A DNA stretch of 10,754 bases. Source: Syntrophomonas sp. GTDB taxonomy: Bacteria > Bacillota > Syntrophomonadia > Syntrophomonadales > Syntrophomonadaceae. The translations under genes were made by a program, and so were the position numbers. The first letter of the stretch is position 1; every line of letters begins with the position of its first letter. Below the pieces are notes generated by a model. That model was not told the origin of the DNA. It searched no databases and was given only the letters and a program-made list of their open reading frames with translations. This document shows positions 1-5,603 of the stretch, piece by piece. The DNA lies in NCBI GenBank assembly GCA_003444615.1, contig DLUN01000020.1:1-10754 (forward strand), in the 5' to 3' direction.

Positions 1-725
1 GTTCCATCTACTTCTACAAAGGGTGCGTCTTGGCGGAAAGGATTCTGCTGTCGCCCCCGAATTATTTCCAAAGCTAGGCGGGCACAGGTGGTTTTGCCCA
101 CTCCCGGGGGTCCATAAAGAAGGATATGCTGGGGATAAGGGGTATTCAACTTGGAAACCAGAGAACGAATGGCCTTTTCCTGGCCAACAATTTCTTCCAG
201 TACTGAGGGGCGAAGAATCTCCAGAGCAGAACGATTCAGGCTGGTATGTTCCATAACTTCCAGCCGGCCATATTTTTTTAGGGTCTGGGCGTTCTCGCGG
301 CTGCTGTTCTGTTCTTTTAATACCTGGGCCTGAATATCGCGCAAATACTCATTATATTTTTCATTCATTTTATCCTGGATACGTTGCTGCAAATCCTCTT
401 CTACGGCTCTGCGGGCAAACTTCTCCGCTATCAGATCTTCCATTTCTTCAAGGGTCTTTTCCAGATCCTCATCGGGTTCCAGGTCGGATAAAGTTGGGTT
501 TTCCCATAGTACCCGCTTTAACGCTAGGATTCGCTCCCCTACATCCTGGGAACTCATTAAATCTATAGCATCCAATTTGCTGGCTCTAAGTATTAGACCC
601 TGGGTACCGTATAACTGGTCCAGGCTCTTGTAGATAGATTCTATTCTCCACTTTATTTTAGATGTTTTGGTCTTTTGATAATGGTGCTGCTCCTTCTTTC
701 TCCTCTTCCTAACCTCATACTGCAC
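1..725 (-). CDS. lonC: LonC-type ATP-dependent protease, N-terminal part (runs off the left edge)
   Basis: Lon-family AAA+ protease of the type found in endospore formers. It uses ATP to unfold proteins and degrades them with a C-terminal Ser-Lys protease domain that lies outside the window. The 241 residues present are a basic start, a mostly helical, charged segment (about 80-150), then the AAA+ entry motif LRPSVLEEIVGQ (171-182) and a Walker A GPPGVGKT (205-212). There is no classical Lon substrate-binding domain at the N terminus, which fits LonC rather than LonA. The start is GTG at 725, with AGGAGG seven bases upstream. An ATG at 730 is in another frame that soon hits a stop. The gene follows rplI by 17 bases and is probably in the same operon. 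Family members are usually about 600-650 residues, so more than half is missing. Whether it acts in sporulation here is inferred from the family. Confidence 0.85.
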   Translation of the reverse strand, partial: MQYEVRKRRKKEQHHYQKTKTSKIKWRIESIYKSLDQLYGTQGLILRASKLDAIDLMSSQDVGERILALKRVLWENPTLSDLEPDEDLEKTLEEMEDLIAEKFARRAVEEDLQQRIQDKMNEKYNEYLRDIQAQVLKEQNSSRENAQTLKKYGRLEVMEHTSLNRSALEILRPSVLEEIVGQEKAIRSLVSKLNTPYPQHILLYGPPGVGKTTCARLALEIIRGRQQNPFRQDAPFVEVDG

Positions 726-742
726 GACATATCCTCCTAGAG

Positions 743-1192
743 TTAATCTGCTGCTGTGACTATTACTTTTATATCAGCCTGAATGGAGGGATAAATTTTG
801 ATTCTTACCGGGTACTCACCCACGTGTTTAATAGGCTCGGTTAACTCAACCTTTTTCCGGTCTACAGTGACCTTAAACTGCTTTTGAATGGTGTCGGCTA
901 TTTCCTTTGCAGTTACTGCTCCAAACAATTTATCTCCGGTGCCGGTACGAGCTTTTATGTTTATCACCTGACCATCTAGGCTTTGTTGTATTTTGACTGC
1001 TTCCTCTTTTTCCTTTTCCTGGGATTTGCGCAGTTTTTCGTTGCGCTCCTGAACCTCTTTCATTCTGGCTTTTGTGGCTTCTACTGCCAGTCCTTTGGGA
1101 ATCAAATAGTTACGGGCATAACCATCGGCAACTTCCTTTACTTCCCCTTGTTTGCCCTGACCTTTGACATCCTGAAGAAAAATCACTTTCAT
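743..1192 (-). CDS. rplI: 50S ribosomal protein L9
   Basis: Ribosomal protein L9 binds 23S rRNA near the base of the L1 stalk and helps maintain reading frame. The 149-residue length is normal. The N-terminal domain has the family signature [18 protein letters not shown], with [14 protein letters not shown] at about 23-36. A long charged connecting helix (about 42-75, rich in Lys, Glu and Gln) follows, then the C-terminal RNA-binding domain, which contains [15 protein letters not shown] (about 86-100). The ATG at 1192 is preceded by GGAGG, which lies inside the 3' end of yybS, and only two bases separate the two genes. Translational coupling is therefore likely. The yybS-rplI-lonC order is a conserved Firmicute arrangement. 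Confidence 0.98.
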   Translation of the reverse strand: MKVIFLQDVKGQGKQGEVKEVADGYARNYLIPKGLAVEATKARMKEVQERNEKLRKSQEKEKEEAVKIQQSLDGQVINIKARTGTGDKLFGAVTAKEIADTIQKQFKVTVDRKKVELTEPIKHVGEYPVRIKIYPSIQADIKVIVTAAD

Positions 1193-1194
1193 TT

Positions 1195-2151
1195 TTATTC
1201 CTCCTTCGTTCGCAATCTCCGGTAGTCAAGTAATGAATCAAACAACCCAATTACCGTCAAAAAAATGATTGCCGAAGCAGTGAATAGCAGCGATACGATC
1301 ACAAATACAATCACCAGGATCCTGCGGGTACGCCCCCGGTACCGCCTTATTTTATAAACAGCGGCGGCTAATCCATAATAAAGGGCTATGGGTACGGAAA
1401 TCAGCAGTATATTGGATCCCATATAGTAGATCACGGATAGCTGGTCTCGCCCCCACAACCACAGAACCAAACCGGTGATAACGACCCACGCCATCTGCCA
1501 GGGCATGATTTCTTGATCAAAAGGCTTTCTTATTAGACGGTCTAGGTTGCGCTTTTGGCACCAAAAAGAGGCCAAAAAAATGATGAAAAATACTGCCATT
1601 ATAGCCTGAAGATAGTACAAGGCCGGTAAATGCCGCACTGCTGCGCTCATAAATGACAGGAGCGCTTCTTTCACTTCTTCGGAGCTCATTCCCTGTTCTT
1701 CATATAATTCCATCAGGCCAGAGTCTTCATAATACTCTATGGTTTCTTCCACATGAGCTTCCATTTGCTGTTCTATTTGTTCCATACCCAGGTCACCGGA
1801 AGTGTAATACAGCCACCCCAGCAGGAGACTTACCCCTATGACCGCGGTGATAACTCCCCAGCGCTGCAGGTAATAATAATCACGGCCTTGGTGAGCCATC
1901 CAGCTAATTACTACCGCCGGGACAATGAAAAAGCACAGCATAGTAATAGTATTATCAAGTCCTGCTAGAGAAGACACAATTATCACATTCATGACGATTA
2001 TAGCTATTAATTCTCTTCTATCCAGGTGTAAAGCTCCGATTAGCAGACTGCTTCCCCATAGTATGGCCGCAATCAATGCAAAGAAAGGCAATACCACCAT
2101 GAGTAAGGCAAACGCTGAAGTCCATAAGGCAATTCTTATAAATTGGGTCAA
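1195..2151 (-). CDS. yybS: DUF2232 (YybS-like) integral membrane protein
   Basis: Multi-pass membrane protein of the YybS/DUF2232 family. Its biochemical function is not established. Hydrophobic segments lie at about 7-30, 31-43, 48-64, 68-84, 98-115, 176-196, 218-234, 240-267 and 277-305. Between the fifth and sixth is an acidic, non-membrane stretch (about 118-165) rich in Glu, such as [20 protein letters not shown]. The C terminus is basic. The start is TTG at 2151. It is preferred because it sits just after AAAAGAGGTGATC, a near-complete match to the anti-Shine-Dalgarno end of 16S rRNA. The MazG-like gene ends four bases upstream, so the two are probably coupled. The family assignment rests on topology, length (318 residues) and position next to rplI. 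Confidence 0.82.
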   Translation of the reverse strand: MTQFIRIALWTSAFALLMVVLPFFALIAAILWGSSLLIGALHLDRRELIAIIVMNVIIVSSLAGLDNTITMLCFFIVPAVVISWMAHQGRDYYYLQRWGVITAVIGVSLLLGWLYYTSGDLGMEQIEQQMEAHVEETIEYYEDSGLMELYEEQGMSSEEVKEALLSFMSAAVRHLPALYYLQAIMAVFFIIFLASFWCQKRNLDRLIRKPFDQEIMPWQMAWVVITGLVLWLWGRDQLSVIYYMGSNILLISVPIALYYGLAAAVYKIRRYRGRTRRILVIVFVIVSLLFTASAIIFLTVIGLFDSLLDYRRLRTKEE

Positions 2152-2155
2152 GTGA

Positions 2156-2473
2156 TCACCTCTTTTGGTTCTCTATATAACGCAGCAAATCAGAGAGATC
2201 TCCATACCACCTTTCCACTTCATGACCATTATTGATATTAGCCAGCAGCTGAGCTTTTATTTTAGTATCAACGGTATGAAAACTTACCCCCACCCGCTTG
2301 CCCAGCAGGTAAGCCACAACTATTATAGCAGCCAGCGCATCCCCCGCAGCATCGTTGCCCGTCTTTAATAAGGCTTTGAATAAAGCCCCCACCGAATCTA
2401 CCATTTCGGCTTTAAGCCACTCTATTGTCTTAAGGTTCTTGGCAACATCTATTTCCCGGTTTTTACTGGCCAA
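2156..2473 (-). CDS. MazG-like family protein
   Basis: A 105-residue, mostly helical protein of the MazG-like family found next to rpsR/yybS in spore-forming Clostridia. It resembles the all-alpha NTP pyrophosphohydrolase fold in outline: helices around KNLKTIEWLKAEMVDSVGALFKALL and a second DALAAIIVVAYLLGKRVG segment with an Asp. I cannot see the full EExxE..ExxD metal site of active MazG enzymes, so nucleotide hydrolysis is unproven. The TTG at 2473 is chosen as the start because GGGAGG lies eight bases before it. The GTG at 2482 overlaps that ribosome binding site and is unlikely. The stop is four bases before the yybS start. The gene lies downstream of the palindrome at 2564-2585, which may reduce read-through from rpsR. 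Confidence 0.75.
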   Translation of the reverse strand: MASKNREIDVAKNLKTIEWLKAEMVDSVGALFKALLKTGNDAAGDALAAIIVVAYLLGKRVGVSFHTVDTKIKAQLLANINNGHEVERWYGDLSDLLRYIENQKR

Positions 2474-2563
2474 ATTATACACCTCCCCCGTTTTCTTGAG
2501 TTCTTCGCTGCTTGTTCTTTTTCCTGCTCTCCAGCATGGTGGGTGGGGAGGCCATAAATGGTA

Positions 2564-2585
2564 AAGCCCCCGAATTCGGGGGCTT
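2564..2585 (-). terminator. GC-rich 22-bp perfect palindrome after rpsR; partial terminator or attenuator
   Basis: AAGCCCCCGAATTCGGGGGCTT is a perfect palindrome four bases after the rpsR stop. As RNA it folds into a strong stem with an AATT loop. On the minus strand it is followed only by T-TACCATTTA, not a long T run. It may be a leaky intrinsic terminator that lowers expression of the MazG-like-yybS-rplI-lonC part, or an mRNA-stabilising end for rpsF-ssb-rpsR. Confidence 0.6.
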
Positions 2586-2589
2586 ATGG

Positions 2590-2817
2590 TTATTCACTGG
2601 TGTATGGCAGAAGAGCCACAATCCTGGCCCTTTTAATAGCGGAAGTCAGCTGGCGCTGGTGATGGGCACAGTTTCCGGTGATTCTCCGGGGGAGAATTTT
2701 GCCTCGCTCAGTAATATAGCGTCTCAGGCGTGGAACCTCTTTATAATCTATGTGCTCGATTTTGTCGGCGCAGAAGTTGCACTGACGTCTCTTTTTGCGG
2801 CGTTCCTTTTTAATCAT
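2590..2817 (-). CDS. rpsR: 30S ribosomal protein S18
   Basis: Ribosomal protein S18 of the small-subunit platform, where it pairs with S6. The length of 75 residues is normal. The family core [18 protein letters not shown] (40-57) is intact. Cysteines C13 and C16 (CNFC), together with C50 and H53, form a plausible zinc-ribbon ligand set, as in the cysteine-containing S18 variant. Zinc binding is inferred, not shown. The ATG at 2817 is chosen over the TTG just upstream (2820) because GGAGG lies eight bases before the ATG. The gene is 13 bases downstream of ssb in the classic rpsF-ssb-rpsR operon. A strong palindrome follows its stop. Confidence 0.97.
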   Translation of the reverse strand: MIKKERRKKRRQCNFCADKIEHIDYKEVPRLRRYITERGKILPRRITGNCAHHQRQLTSAIKRARIVALLPYTSE

Positions 2818-2830
2818 CAATTATCCCTCC

Positions 2831-3274
2831 TTAGAAAGGAATTTCGTCATCCTCCGTGCTGTCCACGAAGTCTATATCGTCCAGGCTGACCTCGGTACCG
2901 AGATCATCCCATTGGTCTTGTTGAGGCTTACTCGGGAAAGAAGCTTTGGCTGCTGAACCGCCTGTCCCTCCTCGATCCAGAAAACGGACATCATCAGCTA
3001 TCACTTCGGTTACTTTCCGTTTTTGTCCCTCCTGCGTCTCATAAGTACGCACCTGAATACTACCCTCCACAGCAGCTAACCGACCTTTGCCTAAATAGTT
3101 GGCGCAGTTTTCCGCCAGCCCCCTCCAGGTAACAATGTCAATAAAATCAGCTTGCTCCCGGTTATAGCGGCGATTTACCGCCAAGGTAAAACGGCAAACA
3201 GCCGTACCATTTTGGGTATAGCGAAGTTCAGGGTCATGGGTTAAACGGCCGATTAATATCACTCTATTCAGCAT
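2831..3274 (-). CDS. ssb: Single-stranded DNA-binding protein
   Basis: SSB coats single-stranded DNA during replication, repair and recombination, and recruits partners through its C-terminal tip. The first 105 or so residues are an OB fold with the usual motifs MLNRVILIGRLTHDPELRYT (1-20), FTLAVNR (29-35) and DFIDIVTWRGLAENCANYLGKG (about 43-64). Residues 106-147 are a low-complexity acidic tail ending in DDEIPF, the partner-binding tip. The total of 147 residues is typical. The ATG at 3274 has GGGAGGGG just upstream. The gene sits between rpsF (24 bases upstream) and rpsR (13 bases downstream), as in many Firmicutes, so its expression should follow ribosomal protein supply. Confidence 0.98.
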   Translation of the reverse strand: MLNRVILIGRLTHDPELRYTQNGTAVCRFTLAVNRRYNREQADFIDIVTWRGLAENCANYLGKGRLAAVEGSIQVRTYETQEGQKRKVTEVIADDVRFLDRGGTGGSAAKASFPSKPQQDQWDDLGTEVSLDDIDFVDSTEDDEIPF

Positions 3275-3298
3275 AGCTTTCCCCTCCCGAATCCTAAC

Positions 3299-3592
3299 CT
3301 ACTTTTCATCTTTACGAACAATCAAATGACGCAGAAAACGGTCCGCTATTCTAATGACACGGTCCAATTCATCTACCGTTTCTGGCGTGCCGTTAAAGTT
3401 CCACAAATAATAAACACCTTCCGTATAGTCTTGAATGCTATAGGCAAGGCGCTTCTTACCCCAGCCGCTAACCTCTTCCAGAAACTCTCCGCCAAAATCA
3501 GCGATAACCTTTTGTAAACGCTCTTTGGTTTCAGTAATGGTTTCTTCGTCAAGATCGGGCTTGAGGATAAACATTATTTCATATGCACGCAT
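3299..3592 (-). CDS. rpsF: 30S ribosomal protein S6
   Basis: Ribosomal protein S6 binds S18 and the central domain of 16S rRNA. At 97 residues it has the normal length. It opens MRAYEIMFILKPDLDEE, has the GGEFLEEVSGWGKKRLAYSI strand-helix region (about 34-53), and continues with EGVYYLWNF and a C-terminal DRVIRIADRFLRHLIVR. The ATG at 3592 is preceded by AGGAGGTG five bases away, a very strong ribosome binding site. It is the first gene of the rpsF-ssb-rpsR transcript, with its own promoter and a folded leader upstream. S6 and S18 often regulate this operon by binding the leader in other bacteria. Confidence 0.98.
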   Translation of the reverse strand: MRAYEIMFILKPDLDEETITETKERLQKVIADFGGEFLEEVSGWGKKRLAYSIQDYTEGVYYLWNFNGTPETVDELDRVIRIADRFLRHLIVRKDEK

Positions 3593-3599
3593 GGTAACA

Positions 3600-3660
3600 C
3601 CTCCTCCCTATGGACTAACCCAGAAATGGGCCGGCTCCGGTTGTAAACCGGAGCAGGGAC
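3600..3660 (-). promoter_or_regulatory. Structured rpsF 5' leader, candidate S6:S18 autoregulatory RNA
   Basis: The RNA between the predicted transcription start and the rpsF ribosome binding site folds into a closed unit. An outer helix pairs TCCCT (3659-3655) with AGGGA (3609-3605). Inside it are a 9-bp hairpin, GCTCCGGTT/AACCGGAGC (3654-3634), and a short CCCA/TGGG hairpin (3630-3619). The outer helix abuts the GGAGG ribosome binding site (3604-3600). S6:S18-binding leaders are known upstream of rpsF in many bacteria. I see CCG triplets here but did not match the full consensus. Confidence 0.45.
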
Positions 3661-3668
3661 TTCAATAA

Positions 3669-3698
3669 ATTATAACCATAAATCAAGTGTGGGTGCAA
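3669..3698 (-). promoter_or_regulatory. Vegetative-type promoter of rpsF operon
   Basis: On the minus strand there is TTGCAC (3698-3693), an 18-base spacer and a perfect TATAAT (3674-3669). The expected transcription start is near 3661-3663, right at the beginning of the folded leader, which supports both calls. Confidence 0.7.
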
Positions 3699-3738
3699 CA
3701 ATAAATTGCATCGCTAGCCCAAGAGAGAGGACAGTTTT

Positions 3739-3954
3739 TTAAAGCAGGCCTTTGATAAGTAAACTTCGTAATTCTGAGCAGGGTTTTTCAATAATAAACG
3801 TGTCATTAAATAAGGCTTTCAGAATAGCCAATGGTTCGTTTTGCTCTTTATTCCTAAAACCAATTATACAAAAGCGCCAATGCTGCGGCAGGTTGGCTAC
3901 GGTCACCAGATCACCGACCTGGAACTCTGTTTTGCCTACCAGTTTAAGCGCCAT
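3739..3954 (-). CDS. Small protein of unknown function, possible SH3-like fold
   Basis: I do not recognise this 71-residue protein. Support for it being real is the strong GGAGG upstream of its ATG, the same strand as both neighbours, a position in a compact cluster, and ordinary amino-acid composition. The N-terminal half (KTEFQVGDLVTVANLP) resembles the start of an SH3-like or KOW-like beta barrel. The rest alternates hydrophobic strands (WRFCIIGF, PLAILKALF, TFIIEK) with charged turns. The FQVGDLV start echoes FQLGDIV of the DUF951 protein 62 bases upstream, so the two may be distant relatives. A TATAAT-like sequence lies at 3988-3993 in the gap, without a clear -35. There are no membrane segments, no signal peptide and only two cysteines. 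Its job is unknown. Confidence 0.6.
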   Translation of the reverse strand: MALKLVGKTEFQVGDLVTVANLPQHWRFCIIGFRNKEQNEPLAILKALFNDTFIIEKPCSELRSLLIKGLL

Positions 3955-4016
3955 AAAAATCTCCCTCCTCCCGGTGGTGGTTACCTTATTATATGCATTC
4001 CGGTAAGGGAGTGTTG

Positions 4017-4217
4017 TCAGGATGGTTGCGGTTTTTCCTCTACTCGTATCATACGGCGTTCAAACTCCGAGCGGGGCATCATGACCAGACGCCCGCATCC
4101 CTGACAACGGATCTTTATATCCGCTCCCATGCGAACTACTTCCCAATTAAAACTGCCGCAGGGATGCTTTTTTTTCATGCGCACTATGTCACCCAACTGG
4201 AATACTTTCCGTTGCAT
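4017..4217 (-). CDS. DUF951 family protein
   Basis: Short (66-residue) conserved Firmicute protein of the DUF951 family, whose function is unknown. The family pattern is clear: FQLGDIVRMKKKHPCG (6-21), then WEVVRMGADIKIRCQGCGR (about 25-43) and VMMPRSEFERRM. C20 in HPCG and the CQGC pair suggest metal binding or a small SH3-like barrel with a zinc knuckle. That is inferred. ATG at 4217 is chosen because GGGAGGG lies six bases upstream. A TTG further upstream (4232) has no suitable site. In several Firmicutes DUF951 lies close to ychF and rpsF. Here it sits 59 bases after selD and two genes from rpsF, and no ychF is present between them. Confidence 0.88.
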   Translation of the reverse strand: MQRKVFQLGDIVRMKKKHPCGSFNWEVVRMGADIKIRCQGCGRLVMMPRSEFERRMIRVEEKPQPS

Positions 4218-4276
4218 AAGCCACCCTCCCAATCCAGGTCGAATTCCTGAATTAAACCATGCCAGTCAGCTTAACG

Positions 4277-5326
4277 TCATTTAGGGCGTATATATATCGT
4301 GCCCGGTTTACCGGTGGCATTATTGCGAATTATCCCCACCACCGCTGCCGGAACCTGCCGGTTTTGCAAAGCCTGCTGCATATCATCCGCCCGTGATTCT
4401 TCCACCGCTATTAATAATCCCCCTGCGGTTTCCGGACAGAACAGCACATCTTTTAGAATTCCATCTACTTCCTGTTCATAAACTACTTTGTCCGCTAGAT
4501 AGTCCCGGTTAGCATAGGCTCCCCCCGGTACCAGTCCTATAGAAGCATAGTCTAAAACCTCTCTCATCACCGGAACCTTATCCGTCCATAGTTCCACCTC
4601 TACTTCGCTGGCAGCGGCCATTTCCTGCAGGTGTCCTATCAAACCGAACCCGGTTATATCTGTAGCCGCACGAACACCTATTTCCTGCATGGCTTCACTG
4701 GCCTCCCGGTTGAGGGTGGTCATCCAGCGGGCTGCTTCGTCACTGGCCTCCTGGGAAGCCATTTCAGCTTTGATAGCCGTATTTATAATACCATTGCCTA
4801 TGGGCTTGGTCAGTATTAAAACATCACCGGGTTTAGCTCCTCCATTGCTGATTACCCGGTTTGGATGAACCATACCGATCACAGACAATCCATACTTAGG
4901 TTCCTGATCATCAACAGTATGTCCTCCTACCAACAGGGCGCCGGCTTCTTCAATCTTTGACAGACCTCCCGCCAAGATATCCCGTAACATCTGCATATCC
5001 TCACACTCGGGATAGCATACGATATTCATAGCCAGGCGGGGGGTACCGCCCATGGCATAAACATCATTAATAGCATTGGTGGCCGCAATCTGACCGAACA
5101 GGTAAGGATCATCCACCATAGGGGTAAAGAAATCTAAGGTTAATATGAGTGCTATATCCGGGCTAATACGAAATACCCCTGCATCATCACGGGTTTGGGC
5201 TCCCACTAGCAGATCAGGATGATAGGGGAAAACCGCATCGCGGAGAACTTCATCCAGGGTCCCCGGACCCATTTTAGCCGCTCATCCTGCAGCCCGGACC
5301 ATCTGAGTCAGCCTTTTTTGATTCAC
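4277..5326 (-). CDS. selD: Selenophosphate synthetase, selenocysteine-containing (in-frame TGA at codon 15)
   Basis: SelD makes selenophosphate from selenide and ATP, the selenium donor for selenocysteine and selenouridine synthesis. An ATG at 5272 gives a protein lacking the catalytic loop. Reading further upstream in the same frame gives RLTQMVRAAG-U-AAKMGPG, which matches the family's catalytic GCxAK/GUxAK motif, with TGA (5284-5282) in the Cys/Sec place (residue 15) and Lys at 18. The GTG at 5326 is the only suitable start below an in-frame TAA, with GGGGG nine bases upstream. Family Asp positions are present: DDAG (47-48), LDFF (D65), NDVYAMGG (D88) and TDITGFG (D223). GGHTVDDQEPKYG lies at 134-146. 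The length of 349 residues is normal. The gene also ends in TGA (4279-4277), with TAA two codons on. Translation needs tRNA-Sec, SelA and SelB, which are not in the window. Confidence 0.93.
5240..5284 (-). promoter_or_regulatory. Candidate bacterial SECIS element in selD
   Basis: Starting at the in-frame TGA, the RNA has GCGG (5281-5278), then a perfect 6-bp hairpin GGGTCC-GG-GGACCC (5270-5257) whose loop is about 20-24 bases from the TGA, then CCGC (5243-5240), which can pair with GCGG. Apical hairpins at this distance are where bacterial SECIS elements bind SelB. The sequence also encodes the conserved KMGPGTLDE, so codon constraint may contribute to the pairing. Confidence 0.6.
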
Positions 5327-5355
5327 TCTTCCTATCCCCCTTTCTGTTTATGAAT

Positions 5356-5593
5356 TGTCAATGCGAGGTCTGCAGCAAAAGCTCTATCTTCCCCTGGGAA
5401 GCTAACATCTCCTGTAAGCCCCGTTTGAGATTGCCACGCCCCGTTGGGGCTGGCAATGACATATAAGGAACCATTTTCACAGCAACCTTAATAGTGAGTT
5501 CCGAAGGAACGAACACCAGTAGTGCCGGAACGGCCAATAACATGTAAGATGACTTCCTTGAATCGCTACGTCGCTATGCTCCTCGCCACGACA
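5356..5593. repeat. Intergenic hairpin-rich repeat region, degenerate dispersed-repeat cluster
   Basis: No convincing gene is seen between selD and the aminopeptidase. The region is bounded by inverted ends TGTCAATGCGAGG (5356-5368) and CCTCGCCACGACA (5581-5593), which match at 10 of 13 positions. It holds three hairpins: CTTCCC-CT-GGGAAG (5388-5401), TTGCCA(C)GCCCC-GTT-GGGGCTGGCAA (5431-5456) and GTTCC-GAA-GGAAC (5498-5510). GCTACGTCGCTATGCTCCTCG (5564-5584) and TGGCAATGAC resemble the dispersed 'GTCATTGCGAGGAGCGAAGCGAC' repeat type that I recall from Clostridia and other genomes. A 61-codon frame at 5358-5543 (minus) has no recognisable domain and is discounted. Confidence 0.5.
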
Positions 5594-5603
5594 TGACATC
5601 TAT

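Noticed and set aside
23..333. Plus-strand frames at the left edge
   Set aside because: They lie opposite the LonC AAA+ coding sequence, whose Walker A motif is clear on the minus strand.
2512..2889. 125-codon plus-strand frame
   Set aside because: It runs antisense across rpsR and the end of ssb, both firmly identified. It is a shadow frame.
5356..5361. Perfect TTGACA (minus strand) upstream of selD as a -35 box
   Set aside because: No acceptable -10 follows at 16-19 bases, and a start there would fall inside the ribosome binding site. The hexamer is also part of the repeat end TGTCAATGCGAGG.
5358..5543. 61-codon minus-strand frame in the selD/aminopeptidase gap
   Set aside because: It lies wholly in hairpin-rich repeat-like DNA, has no good ribosome binding site and shows no recognisable domain.
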